Positions 41,883-50,256 of a stretch of DNA of 64,000 bases are shown piece after piece (within the stretch, counting starts at the first letter, position 1; every line of letters starts with the position of its first letter). The position numbers were made by a program, and so were the translations under genes. Location of the stretch: NCBI GenBank assembly GCA_044226535.1, contig JBGAGT010000017.1:1-64000 (forward strand), written 5' to 3'. The DNA is from VBCG01 sp044226535. Lineage in GTDB: Bacteria > Pseudomonadota > Gammaproteobacteria > Burkholderiales > Casimicrobiaceae. The notes below the pieces were generated by a model. The model was not told the DNA's origin, ran no database searches, and saw only the letters and a list, made by a program, of their open reading frames with translations.

Positions 41883-42740
41883 TTACTTCGCGGGCAGCGG
41901 CGCCAGCGTCTCGCCGGCGTGGAACACGTCGCGGTAGCTCACGTAATCCGAGATCTGCACGATGGTGATCACGATCACCATGTACGGCAGCACGAAGAGG
42001 TAGGCGAGCGTCGTGCGCGCCCCCTCGCCCGCGCCCGAGACCAGCAGCGACACGATCTGCAGCAGGGCGGTCGGGACGACGCCGGCGATGACGAACAGCG
42101 CCAGCACGTACACCAGGATCGGGCGCCAGTTGGCGAGCGCGGCGCGCAGCGAGGTCGACAGCGCCTGGCCGGCGCGCAGGCTCTGGAACACCACCAGCGC
42201 GGGCGCGAACCAGGTCGCGAGCAGCACGGGAATGGCGCAGAGCGTGGCGAACAGCATGCCGAGCTCGACGCGCGAGTCGGCGAACACGCTTTCGGCCTTG
42301 TCGACGGCGTCGGCGCTGCCCTCGGCAGCACCCGCGGGCGGGTTGGCCAGGAACTGCAGCAGCCGGCCCTCGTCGACCAGTGCGCTGGCGGCGACCGCGC
42401 CGATGATGCCGAGCGTGAACACCACGCCGATCGGCAGCAGGGCGCGCAGGTCGGACTGGAAGCCCTGGAACACCTGCTGCCAGCGCGGCCGGCCGCCTCG
42501 CTCCACCGTCCATGCCGCCGCGAGGAAGCCGACGGCGAACACGGGCTTGAGCAGCGGCACGGCGACCACGCCCACTACCGGGATGAGCCGGATGATCCCC
42601 AGCACCACGTAGTAGGCGAGCAGCAGCAGCAGCCAGTGCACGCGCGCCTTGGCGAACAGCACGGCGGCCTCGCGCAGCCAGTGCAGGCCCTTCGACGCCG
42701 GGTGGCGCGTGAACACGATGTCGCGCGGGGTGTCGTCCAT
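41883..42740 (-). CDS. Multi-pass membrane protein, BPSS1780-like family
   Basis: A 285-residue protein with about six membrane spans (LLLLLAYYVVLGIIRLIPVVGVVAVPLL; LLPIGVVFTLGIIGAVAASAL; LFATLCAIPVLLATWFAPALVVF; VYVLALFVIAGVVPTALLQIV; and a final span). This type of membrane protein usually lies next to thrB in betaproteobacteria. Function unknown. Its start overlaps the thrB stop by TGATG. Confidence 0.82.
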   Translation of the reverse strand: MDDTPRDIVFTRHPASKGLHWLREAAVLFAKARVHWLLLLLAYYVVLGIIRLIPVVGVVAVPLLKPVFAVGFLAAAWTVERGGRPRWQQVFQGFQSDLRALLPIGVVFTLGIIGAVAASALVDEGRLLQFLANPPAGAAEGSADAVDKAESVFADSRVELGMLFATLCAIPVLLATWFAPALVVFQSLRAGQALSTSLRAALANWRPILVYVLALFVIAGVVPTALLQIVSLLVSGAGEGARTTLAYLFVLPYMVIVITIVQISDYVSYRDVFHAGETLAPLPAK

Positions 42741-43696
42741 CAGGCCGCCGCGCGCAGGTCGGGGAAGCGGGGAGGGCGCGCGGCGCGCTGCGCCAGCACG
42801 CGCTCGAACACGGAAGGATCGTGCGCATGCGTGAGCGCCCCGGCGCGCGGCAGGTGCAGGTCGTAAAGCCGCGACAGCCAGAAGCGCAGCGCGGCGGCGC
42901 GCGTCAGTGCCGGCCATTGCACGCGCTCGTCCTCGCCGGGCGCACGAACCCGCGCGTAGCCGCCGACCATGTCGCGCGCCGCGTGGTCGTCGAGCGAGCC
43001 GTCCTCGCGGCTGCACCAGTCGTTCACCGCCACGGCGAGATCGTAGGCGAAGAAATCGGTCGCGGCGAAGCCGAAGTCGATGATGCCCGCCACGCGGTCG
43101 CCGTCGAACAGCACGTTGTCACGGAAGAGGTCGCCGTGGATCGCGCCCCTGGGGAGCTTCTGGCTGCCGTAGCCCACCTGGTTGCGCAGCTCGGCGGCGA
43201 GCAGCTCCTGCTGCGCGGGGGACAGGAAGGGCCTCACCGCGCGCGCCGCCTGCCGCCACCATGCGGGCCCGCGTCGATTGGTGAGCCTCGCGCGATAGCT
43301 CGCCGACGCCACATGCAGCCGGGCGAGCGCCTCGCCGGCGGCGGCCCGCTGGGTCGCGGCCGGCGACATCGCCGGCGCGCCTTCGACGCGCGCCATGAGG
43401 CCGGCGGGCTTGCCGTTGAGGATGGAAAACAGCGCGCCGGTGCGGTCGGGCTCGGGCGCGGGCACGGCCACGCCCTCGCGCGCCAGGTGCGCCGTGAGGT
43501 TCAGGTAGAACGGCAGCTCGCCGGCCGGCAGGCGCTCGTACAGCGTCAGCACGTAGCGCCCGAACTCGGTGGTGACGAAGTAGTTGCTGTTCTCGATGCC
43601 GGCCGCGATGGGCGTCATGCCGGCAAGCTTGCCCACGTTGTAGCGGGAAAGCCAGGCGTCGAGCTCCTCGACGCTGACCGTCGTGTAGACAGACAT
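42740..43696 (-). CDS. thrB: Homoserine kinase ThrB (aminoglycoside-phosphotransferase fold)
   Basis: A 318-residue kinase of the ThrB2 type. Motifs: GIENSNYFVTT (nucleotide loop), RYVLTLYER, GAIHGDLFRDNVLFDGD (catalytic Asp loop) and GIIDFGFAATD (metal-binding DFG-like). It phosphorylates homoserine on the way to threonine. The next gene downstream is the membrane protein, overlapping by TGATG; the preceding gene is the DUF2782 protein. Confidence 0.93.
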   Translation of the reverse strand: MSVYTTVSVEELDAWLSRYNVGKLAGMTPIAAGIENSNYFVTTEFGRYVLTLYERLPAGELPFYLNLTAHLAREGVAVPAPEPDRTGALFSILNGKPAGLMARVEGAPAMSPAATQRAAAGEALARLHVASASYRARLTNRRGPAWWRQAARAVRPFLSPAQQELLAAELRNQVGYGSQKLPRGAIHGDLFRDNVLFDGDRVAGIIDFGFAATDFFAYDLAVAVNDWCSREDGSLDDHAARDMVGGYARVRAPGEDERVQWPALTRAAALRFWLSRLYDLHLPRAGALTHAHDPSVFERVLAQRAARPPRFPDLRAAA

Positions 43697-43743
43697 GACG
43701 CGGGCGAAAGGGCGGGGCCGCGGCTAGCGCGGCCTGCGCCCGG

Positions 43744-44100
43744 CTACCAGGAAAACAGCACCCATTGGGGGACCCTCACGCCAGAATCGAGGCTGTCGCG
43801 GCGGATGAAGGCCTGCCCATTGGGATCGGGTACGAGGTAATAGGTGCGGCCGTGGCGCGGTGTCACGCGGACGAAGCGCAGCTCGCCGCCGATGCGCACT
43901 TCCTCGCGCGTCTCGTCGCCGCTCTGGGTGATGGTGACCTGCGGCTCGAGGTCGGGGTCCGGCGGCGCGCCGGTCGGCGCATCGGGCACCGGCGTGAACG
44001 GGGGCGGCGGCGGGACGTCGCTGTTGCGCGGCTGCGCCCACACGCTCGACACGAGCGCGAAGGCCGTGGCGGCTGCCAGTGTCGAGGCAAGGGATTTCAC
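43744..44100 (-). CDS. DUF2782 family secreted protein
   Basis: A 118-residue protein with a signal peptide (MKSLASTLAAATAFALVSSVWAQ) and a Pro-rich segment, followed by the DUF2782 core (VRIGGELRFVRVTPRHGRTYYLV). It lies between thrB and divergent polA, the standard position in betaproteobacteria. Function unknown. Confidence 0.88.
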   Translation of the reverse strand: MKSLASTLAAATAFALVSSVWAQPRNSDVPPPPPFTPVPDAPTGAPPDPDLEPQVTITQSGDETREEVRIGGELRFVRVTPRHGRTYYLVPDPNGQAFIRRDSLDSGVRVPQWVLFSW

Positions 44101-44197
44101 ACGGCGATTCTAGCAAAACGGGGCAGGGCGCGCGCCGCCCGCGGCCGCCGCGACGGCCCGCGAATGCGCGGTGGGGCGCCCGTGCAACAATCACCCC

Positions 44198-47068
44198 ATG
44201 CCCAAGCTCGTACTGGTCGACGGCTCGTCCTACCTCTACCGGGCGTTCCACGCCCTGCCCGACCTGCGCAGCGCGCGCGGCGAGCCCACCGGCGCGCTGC
44301 GCGGCGTGCTGTCGATGCTGCGCAAGCTGGTCGAGGACGAGAAACCCGACCACTTCGGCGTGGTGTTCGACGCGCCCGGCAAGACCTTCCGCGACGACTG
44401 GTATCCGGCGTACAAGGCCAACCGCTCGCCCATGCCCGAGGACCTCGCGCGGCAGATCGAGCCGCTGCACCTCATGGTGCGTGCGCAGGGCTGGCCGCTG
44501 GTCATGGTCGAGGGCGTCGAGGCCGACGACGTCATCGCCACCTTCGCGCGCGAGGCGAGCGAGGCCGGCGCCGACACGCTGATCTCCACCGGCGACAAGG
44601 ACCTGGCGCAGCTCGTCACGGCACGCGTGGTGTGCATGAACACCATGAGCAACGAGCGCCTCGACGAGGCGGGCGTGCTCGCCAAGTTCGGCGTGCGCGC
44701 CGACCAGCTGCTCGACTACCTCACGCTGATCGGCGACAGCGTGGACAACGTCCCGGGTGTCGACAAGGTCGGCCCCAAGACCGCCGTCAAGTGGCTGGCG
44801 CAGTACGGCTCGCTCGCCGCCATCGTCGCGCACGCTGCCGACATCGGCGGCGTGGTCGGCGAGAACCTGCGCGCCAAGCTCGACTGGCTGCCGCAGGGGC
44901 GGCGCCTGCTCACCGTCAAGGCGGACTGCGAGCTGCCCATGCGCTTCGACGCGCTGACCATCACGCCCGTCGACGACGAGGCCTTGCGGCCGCTCTACGA
45001 GCGCTACGGGTTCCGCAGCTGGCTGCGCGACGCCCCGTCCACAGGTCATCCCCGCGCAACAAGCCCCCGAATGTCTCAATCGGGGGGCGGGGACCCAGCG
45101 CTCGACGCGCGCATTGCCACCAACGGGCACACCGCAGGCGCCGGCCCCTCCGGTGACGCCGTCGACGCCGCGGGCGCCATCGCGCGCCGTGCCGCGCAGG
45201 ACACCGCGGGCCGCCGCTTCGACATCGCCGAAGCGCCCCCCGATGCGCCGGGCAAGCCCGAGGGTATCGCCTACGAGACGGTGGTCGACGAAGCCGCCTT
45301 CGAGCGCTGGCGGGCGCGCATCGCCGCCGCCGACCTCGTGTGCTTCGACACCGAGACCACCAGCCTCGACCCGATGGAGGCGCGCATCGTGGGGCTGTCG
45401 TTCGCCGTCGCGCCGGGCGAGGCCTGCTACATCCCGCTCGCCCATCATTACGCCGGCGTGCCGCCGCAGCTCGACCGCGAACGCGCGCTCGCGGCGCTCA
45501 AGCCCTGGTTCGAGGACGCCACGCGCGCCAAGCTCGGGCAGAACGTCAAGTACGACCAGCACGTGCTCGCCAACCACGGCATCGCGCTCGCCGGCGTGGC
45601 GCACGACACCCTGCTCGCGTCCTACGTGCTCGAGTCGCACAAGCCGCACGACATGGACAGCCTCGCGTGGCGGCACTTGAACTGGAAGACCATCGCCTAT
45701 GCCGACGTCGCGGGCAAGGGCGCGAGCCAGATCCCCTTCGAGCAGGTCGCGCTCGACCAGGCGACCGCCTACTCGGGCGAGGACGCCGACGTCACGCTGC
45801 GGCTGCATGCGCATTTCGCCCCCGCCATCGCCAACGACGCCAAGCTCGCGCGCATCTATGGCGATATCGAGATACCGGTACGCGAGGTGCTGTTCGGCAT
45901 GGAACGCCATGGCGTGCTGATCGACGCCGCCAAGCTCACTGCGCAGGGCAAGGAGCTCGGCGAGCGCGCGATGGAGGTGGAGCGCAAGGCCTACGAGAGC
46001 GCAGGCCAGCCCTTCAACCTGTCGTCGCCCAAGCAGTTGGGCGAAATCCTCTTCACGCGCATGCAGCTGCCGGTCAAGAAGAAGACCTCGACCGGCCAGG
46101 CTTCCACCGACGAGGAGGTGCTGCAGGAGCTCGCCGCCGACTACCCGCTGCCGCGCCTCATCCTCGAGCACCGCGGCATCACCAAGCTCAAGTCGACCTA
46201 CACCGACAAGCTCGTCGCGACCATCAACCCCCGTACCGGGCGCGTGCACACGACCTTCGGCCAGGCCACCGCCGTGACGGGCCGCCTCGCCTCCAACGAT
46301 CCCAACCTGCAGAACATCCCCGTGCGCACCGCCGACGGGCGGCGCATCCGCGAGGCATTCATCGCGCCCGAAGGCCACCACATCGTCTCGGCCGACTACT
46401 CGCAGATCGAGCTGCGCATCATGGCGCACCTGTCGCGCGACCCGGCGCTGGTGGCGGCGTTCCACGCGGGGCAGGACATCCATCGCGCGACCGCCGCGGA
46501 GATCTTCGGCGTCAAGCCGGAAGAGGTCGCCGCCGAGCAGCGCCGCTACATCAAGGCGGTGAACTTCGGGCTGATCTACGGCATGGGCGCCTTCGGGCTC
46601 GCGCAGCAGCTCGGCATCGAGCGCGCCGCCGCGCAGCAGTTCATCGACAAGTACTTCCAGCGCTACCCGGGCGTGTCCGAGTACATGCTGCGCACCCGCG
46701 AGGAAGCGCGCAACCAGGGCTATGTCGAGACGGTGTTCGGCCGCAGGCTGTGGCTACCCGACATCAAGGCGGCGAGTGGCCCGCGGCGCGCGGGCGCCGA
46801 GCGCGCGGCGATCAACGCGCCCATGCAGGGCACGGCCGCCGACTTGATCAAGTTGGCGATGATCGAGGTCGACCGCTGGATCCGCGAGGCGAAGCTCCGC
46901 TCGCGCATCGTCCTGCAGGTCCACGACGAGCTGGTGCTCGAGGTGCCCGACGACGAGCTCGCGATGGTGCGCGGCGAGCTCGCGCGACGCATGGCCTCGG
47001 TCGCGCAGCTCGACGTGCCGCTGGTGGCGGACGTCGGCGTCGGGCCCAACTGGGAGCAGGCGCACTGA
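44198..47068 (+). CDS. polA: DNA polymerase I
   Basis: A 956-residue polymerase. The 5' nuclease/flap domain spans 1-275 (VDGSSYLYRAFHALPDL; DDVIATF; TGDKDLAQLV). A low-complexity linker (about 283-345) contains a REP-derived insertion. The 3'-5' exonuclease domain keeps its first acidic pair (FDTETTSL). The polymerase domain has motif A SADYSQIELRI near 731, the O-helix KAVNFGLIYGMGAFG and motif C VHDELVLEVP near 905. It fills repair gaps and removes Okazaki primers. ATG at 44198 follows a short divergent region shared with DUF2782. Confidence 0.96.
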   Translation: MPKLVLVDGSSYLYRAFHALPDLRSARGEPTGALRGVLSMLRKLVEDEKPDHFGVVFDAPGKTFRDDWYPAYKANRSPMPEDLARQIEPLHLMVRAQGWPLVMVEGVEADDVIATFAREASEAGADTLISTGDKDLAQLVTARVVCMNTMSNERLDEAGVLAKFGVRADQLLDYLTLIGDSVDNVPGVDKVGPKTAVKWLAQYGSLAAIVAHAADIGGVVGENLRAKLDWLPQGRRLLTVKADCELPMRFDALTITPVDDEALRPLYERYGFRSWLRDAPSTGHPRATSPRMSQSGGGDPALDARIATNGHTAGAGPSGDAVDAAGAIARRAAQDTAGRRFDIAEAPPDAPGKPEGIAYETVVDEAAFERWRARIAAADLVCFDTETTSLDPMEARIVGLSFAVAPGEACYIPLAHHYAGVPPQLDRERALAALKPWFEDATRAKLGQNVKYDQHVLANHGIALAGVAHDTLLASYVLESHKPHDMDSLAWRHLNWKTIAYADVAGKGASQIPFEQVALDQATAYSGEDADVTLRLHAHFAPAIANDAKLARIYGDIEIPVREVLFGMERHGVLIDAAKLTAQGKELGERAMEVERKAYESAGQPFNLSSPKQLGEILFTRMQLPVKKKTSTGQASTDEEVLQELAADYPLPRLILEHRGITKLKSTYTDKLVATINPRTGRVHTTFGQATAVTGRLASNDPNLQNIPVRTADGRRIREAFIAPEGHHIVSADYSQIELRIMAHLSRDPALVAAFHAGQDIHRATAAEIFGVKPEEVAAEQRRYIKAVNFGLIYGMGAFGLAQQLGIERAAAQQFIDKYFQRYPGVSEYMLRTREEARNQGYVETVFGRRLWLPDIKAASGPRRAGAERAAINAPMQGTAADLIKLAMIEVDRWIREAKLRSRIVLQVHDELVLEVPDDELAMVRGELARRMASVAQLDVPLVADVGVGPNWEQAH
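45044..45100 (+). repeat. REP-like element with nested hairpin inside polA
   Basis: Starts gtcatccccgcg and ends ggcggggacccag, the two halves of the REP-like repeat. Between them lies a second hairpin, CCCCCGA (45064-45070) with TCGGGGG (45080-45086). The insertion is a multiple of three and adds a peptide (GHPRATSPRMSQSGGGDPA) in the linker between the 5' nuclease and 3'-5' exonuclease domains. Confidence 0.82.
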
Positions 47069-47078
47069 CGATCACCCT

Positions 47079-47229
47079 GTCATCCCCGCGCAAGCGGGGA
47101 CCCAGCCTTTGGTGATGGTATGCGCGACCCGCGCAAACATGCGTCTTGCGTTACGGTATTGCGTCGACCCGCGCAAACATGCGTCGTCGCCTCCATCGGC
47201 AAGGCGTGCGGCGGCCACCGGGGCTCGGT
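47079..47229 (-). repeat. Intergenic repeat unit, left of IS110 (inverted copy)
   Basis: On the minus strand it reads agccccggtggccgccgc...gccgatggaggcgacgacgca and ends at a REP-like palindrome next to polA (47079-47106), matching the unit right of the element (48427-48581). Inside are two direct 21-bp repeats, cgacccgcgcaaacatgcgtc, at 47125-47145 and 47165-47185. Confidence 0.75.
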
Positions 47230-47248
47230 CCTCGCGATGACCCCGGCT
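47224..47248 (+). repeat. Left 25-bp direct repeat of IS110 element
   Basis: Identical to 48395-48419. It contains the imperfect palindrome ggtcctcgcgatgacc. It is absent from the equivalent position of the copy at the start of the window, where the element end runs straight into gccccggcggccg. Confidence 0.85.
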
Positions 47249-47464
47249 TGTATGTTCGGCCCAGACCAGCGCGGTAAAGTCCGGACACCGTCAAGGTGAC
47301 CGGACCGGACCGTGCAGCCTGGGACCCCGGTGGGGCGGCGAGCCTGCTCGCCAGCCCGTCCCCGAGTCAATTTGCGCACGGACCCCGCGCTGGTCTTCCT
47401 GATGCCCGAACGGTTAGTCGAGCGGTTTGCCAGCTCGCATTCACAAGCAAGGGATACGAAGACC
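47249..47464 (+). ncRNA. Candidate bridge RNA / leader of IS110 element
   Basis: The region between the left end and the transposase ATG is non-coding and about 216 nt long, the position and size expected of the bridge RNA in IS110-group elements. Comparison with the second copy (1-138, minus strand) shows conserved blocks (ggcttgtatgttc; gcgcggtaaagtc; gaccg-accgtgcag; gcgcacgg..ccgcgctgg) separated by divergent stretches (about 47325-47375). That is what two programmable loops in a shared scaffold would produce. Exact RNA ends and the guide segments are inferred, not shown. Confidence 0.55.
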
Positions 47465-48379
47465 ATGTCTGGATCATCCGTGATGGTGGGAATCGACGTT
47501 TCGAGCGCGCACGTCGATGTGGCAGCGATCGGTGCCGAGCTTCCGGCGGCACTGGCCCGGGTCAACAACGATGCCGACGGCCACAGCGCGTTGGCCGATG
47601 GCTTGGCGCGCCTGGAGCCCGGGTTGGTGCTGATGGAGGCCACGGGCGGCTACGAGGCCGAGCTGGCGTGTGCCTTGCAGGCGGCGGGACTTCGCGTGGC
47701 GGTGGTCAACCCACGCTCGGCGCGCGACTTTGCGCGAGCGATGCAGCGGCTGGCCAAGACCGATCGCATCGATGCCGTTACTCTGGCCGAATTCGCGGGC
47801 GTCCTGGCCCGGCGTCCCGACGCCGAGCGCTTCATCCGCCCATTGAGCGTCCCCGAGCAGCAGGACCTGGCGGCCCTGGTCATGCGCCGCCGCCAGCTGG
47901 TTACCATGCAGCTGTCCGAACGGCAGCGTCTGCGCCTGGCCCGGCCGGTGACGCGTCCCAGCATCGAAGCCTTGCTCGCCGCGATCGCCCGGCAACTCGA
48001 TGACGTCGATGCCGAAATGGCGCGGCACGTCAAAGAGCACCACGTCCAGATGGCCAAGCTGCTGCAAAGCGTGACCGGCGTCGGCCGTGTCTGCGCTGCC
48101 ACGCTCATCGGCGAACTGCCGGAACTGGGGCACCTCAATCGCCGACAGATCTGCGCGCTGGTGGGTGTGGCACCTCACGCCAACGATTCGGGGACCCGAC
48201 ACGGGCGACGACGCATCTCTGGCGGCCGCTTCGAGGTACGACGTGCCCTATACATGGTCTACGAACGGTTGCTCGCGGCCGGCAAGCTCAAGAAAGTCGC
48301 CCTGATCGCCTGCGTGCGCAAGCTGATCACCCATCTGAACGCAATGGCTCGCGATCATCTGCGGCGCATCGGCGCTTGA
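47465..48379 (+). CDS. IS110-family transposase
   Basis: A 304-residue protein. The N-terminal RuvC-like DEDD domain has GIDVSSAHVDVAA (D), LMEATGGYE (E) and AKTDRIDAVTLAEF (D..D). A helical linker is followed by the C-terminal Tnp domain, with LQSVTGVGRVCAATLIGELP and ALVGVAPHANDSGTRHGRRR, then SGGRFEVRRALY, which contains the serine of the second active-site half. Length is normal for the family and the frame is intact, so the element may be active. ATG at 47465 was chosen; the frame is open further up but there lies within the RNA leader. Confidence 0.93.
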   Translation: MSGSSVMVGIDVSSAHVDVAAIGAELPAALARVNNDADGHSALADGLARLEPGLVLMEATGGYEAELACALQAAGLRVAVVNPRSARDFARAMQRLAKTDRIDAVTLAEFAGVLARRPDAERFIRPLSVPEQQDLAALVMRRRQLVTMQLSERQRLRLARPVTRPSIEALLAAIARQLDDVDAEMARHVKEHHVQMAKLLQSVTGVGRVCAATLIGELPELGHLNRRQICALVGVAPHANDSGTRHGRRRISGGRFEVRRALYMVYERLLAAGKLKKVALIACVRKLITHLNAMARDHLRRIGA

Positions 48380-48394
48380 CAATCAACACGGTTA

Positions 48395-48419
48395 CTCGGT
48401 CCTCGCGATGACCCCGGCT
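48395..48419 (+). repeat. Right 25-bp direct repeat of IS110 element
   Basis: Perfect copy of 47224-47248, beginning 15 bp after the transposase stop. The right non-coding end is thus very short, typical of the group whose RNA lies at the left end. Confidence 0.85.
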
Positions 48420-48426
48420 GCGGGCC

Positions 48427-48581
48427 GAGCCCCGGCGTCCGCCGCGCCGATGGAGGCGACGACGCAAGCTTTGCGGCTTCCGGCGATACCGTTGCTCGTG
48501 GGTTGCTCGGGATGGCGCGGCGTTGCGCTGGTGCCGCCGTGACACCTTGAAGGCTGGGTCCCCGCTTTCGCGGGGATGACG
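48427..48581 (+). repeat. Intergenic repeat unit, right of IS110
   Basis: Begins gagccccggcgtccgccgc, continues gccgatggaggcgacgacgca and ends in a REP-like palindrome (48556-48581). It is the mirror-image counterpart of 47079-47229, so the insertion sequence sits between two outward-facing copies. No gene lies between the transposase and radC. Confidence 0.75.
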
Positions 48582-48657
48582 GCGTCATCCGTTCGGCGGA
48601 TGGCATGTGCTGCGCGCGCCGGGTTTTGATGGCGTCTCCTCGTCAGGAGCGCCCACC

Positions 48658-49386
48658 ATGCAGGCATTCGATGTCGTTCCGCTGCCCGACCCCCGCAGAC
48701 ACCCGCCACGTCGCCGCGCGACGAATGTGCCGTCGCCCGAACGTCCGCGCGAGCGGCTGCTCGAGCGCGGCGCCGCCTCGCTGACCGACGTCGAGCTCGT
48801 CGCGGTGATGCTGCGCACGGGCGTGCGCGGGCGATCGGCGATCGAGGTCGCGCGTGCGCTGGTCGAGGCCTCGGGCGGGCTCTCGGGCATCACCTCGGCC
48901 GACGCCGCGACCCTGGCGGCGTTCGACGGCGTGGGGCCCGCGCGCGGCGCGCAGCTTCGCGCCGCGGTGGAGATCGTGCGCCGCGCGCTGCGCGAGACCG
49001 TGTCGCGCGGCGACGTGCTGACCTCGCCCGAGGCGGTCCGCGACTACCTGCGGCTCGCGCTGGCGCAGCGTCCCGTGGAGGTGTTCGTGGCGCTGTTCCT
49101 CGACGCGCAGCATCGCGTGATCGCGGCCGAGGAGATGTTCGCCGGCACGCTCACCCAGACCAGCGTGTTCCCGCGCGAGGTCGTGAAGGCCGCGCTCGCC
49201 CACAACGCCGCGGCGGCCATCTTCGCCCATAACCATCCCTCCGGCGTGGCCGAGCCCTCGCGCGCCGACGAGCTCCTCACCCAGTCGCTCAAGTCGGCGC
49301 TGTCGCTGGTCGACGTGCGCACCCTCGACCACTTCGTCGTCGCGGGGCCGAACGTGCTGAGCTTCGCCGAGAGGGGGCTTCTTTGA
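48658..49386 (+). CDS. radC: RadC family JAMM-domain protein
   Basis: A 242-residue protein: an N-terminal helix-hairpin-helix region (AATLAAFDGVGPARGAQLRAA) and a JAMM/MPN domain with the metal motif HNHPSGVAEPSRAD. The name comes from a misassigned repair phenotype; the actual function is uncertain. AGGAG 8 bp upstream supports ATG at 48658. It follows the IS/repeat region directly. Confidence 0.93.
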   Translation: MQAFDVVPLPDPRRHPPRRRATNVPSPERPRERLLERGAASLTDVELVAVMLRTGVRGRSAIEVARALVEASGGLSGITSADAATLAAFDGVGPARGAQLRAAVEIVRRALRETVSRGDVLTSPEAVRDYLRLALAQRPVEVFVALFLDAQHRVIAAEEMFAGTLTQTSVFPREVVKAALAHNAAAAIFAHNHPSGVAEPSRADELLTQSLKSALSLVDVRTLDHFVVAGPNVLSFAERGLL

Positions 49387-49439
49387 GGCATCGGCCCCTT
49401 GCAGGGGGGCGACGTCGCGCTGCCCGTCGCCCGGGAGAC

Positions 49440-49475
49440 TTGACATCAAAGCATCAAATCAACGATGCTTTGATG
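49440..49475 (+). promoter_or_regulatory. vapBC1 promoter-operator
   Basis: TTGACA at 49440-49445 (-35) overlaps the perfect inverted repeat catcaaagcatc / gatgctttgatg (49444-49455 and 49464-49475). The second arm ends 1 bp before the vapB ATG, so the operator covers the -10 region. The same TTGACATC layout precedes vapB2. Confidence 0.75.
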
Positions 49476-49476
49476 C

Positions 49477-49725
49477 ATGCGAACCACCCTGACCCTCGAT
49501 GATGACGTCGTGGCGATGATCGACCGCACCCGCAAGGCGCGCGACCAGAGCTTTCGCGAGGTGGTGAACGAGGCGCTGCGCGAGGGGCTTCAACGCCTCG
49601 GCGAACCAAAGCCCCACAGGAAGCCGTTTCGGACCGAGTCGGTGGACCTGGGGGAGATCTATCTTCCCAACATCGACAACATCGCGGAGGTCCTCGATTT
49701 GGTCGAGGGCGAATGGCGGCGATGA
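49477..49725 (+). CDS. VapB-type antitoxin
   Basis: An 82-residue protein starting MRTTLTLDDDVVAMIDRTRK, a ribbon-helix-helix DNA-binding domain, followed by FREVVNEALREGL and an acidic C-terminal tail that would bind the toxin. It overlaps vapC by ATGA. Expected to bind the operator just upstream of its own start codon. Confidence 0.88.
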   Translation: MRTTLTLDDDVVAMIDRTRKARDQSFREVVNEALREGLQRLGEPKPHRKPFRTESVDLGEIYLPNIDNIAEVLDLVEGEWRR

Positions 49726-50153
49726 TCCTGGTCGATGCCAATCTGCTGGTTTACGCCTGCGTGCGCGGGTTCCCGCAACACGAGCGGGCGCGCGCCTGGC
49801 TCGACGGCGCGCTCAATGGATCCACGCGCGTCGGTCTCCCGTGGGTGAGCCTGCTCGGGTTCCTGCGGGTGGCGACCAACCCGCGAATTTTCCAGCGGCC
49901 ACAAAGCATGGTGACCGCGTGGCGGCAAGTGGAGGCATGGTTGGGCTGCCGGACGGCGTGGATACCCGAACCGGGCGAGCGGCATCGGCAGCTCCTTGCG
50001 CCGCTCCTGGTCGGCGGCAATGTGGCGTCCACCCTCGTACCGGATGCCGCGCTTGCGGCGCTCGCCATCGAGCACGGGTTGGTGCTGTGCTCCAACGATG
50101 GCGACTTTGCGCGCTTTCCCGGCCTGCGCTGGCACAACCCCCTGGCGGCTTGA
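49722..50153 (+). CDS. VapC-type PIN-domain toxin
   Basis: A 143-residue PIN ribonuclease. The acidic residues are in MILVDANLLVYA (D), EHERA-like (the E of PQHERARAW), LVPDAALAALAIEHG (D) and SNDGDFARF (D). It is expected to cleave RNA and arrest growth when free of VapB. ATG at 49722 (ATGA overlap) is preferred; ATG at 49713 would add three residues. Confidence 0.9.
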   Translation: MILVDANLLVYACVRGFPQHERARAWLDGALNGSTRVGLPWVSLLGFLRVATNPRIFQRPQSMVTAWRQVEAWLGCRTAWIPEPGERHRQLLAPLLVGGNVASTLVPDAALAALAIEHGLVLCSNDGDFARFPGLRWHNPLAA

Positions 50154-50256
50154 CTGCAGCGCCCGCCTTGACCGAGGTCAAGGCCACGCGACGTCCGCGT
50201 GACTAGCATCGTCGTGGCGCAACTTCAGCGCGCGCCGAACGTCCCTTGGGGGTCAC

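Larger units (their letters stand above)
47224..48419 (+). mobile_element. IS110-family insertion sequence
   Basis: About 1.2 kb with a single transposase gene (47465-48379), a 216-bp leader on the left and a short right end. A 25-bp perfect direct repeat bounds it (47224-47248 and 48395-48419; starts ctcggtcctcgcgatgac). There are no terminal inverted repeats, as is normal for this family, which uses a DEDD/serine transposase with a bridge RNA. The repeat looks like a shortened REP palindrome (gtcc..tcgcg..atgac), consistent with insertion at REP-type targets. True ends relative to the repeats are not resolved. Confidence 0.82.

Noticed and set aside
41740..42866. Plus-strand open frames opposite the membrane protein and thrB
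   Set aside because: Low-complexity His/Arg-rich translations without start signals; the minus-strand frames match known families.
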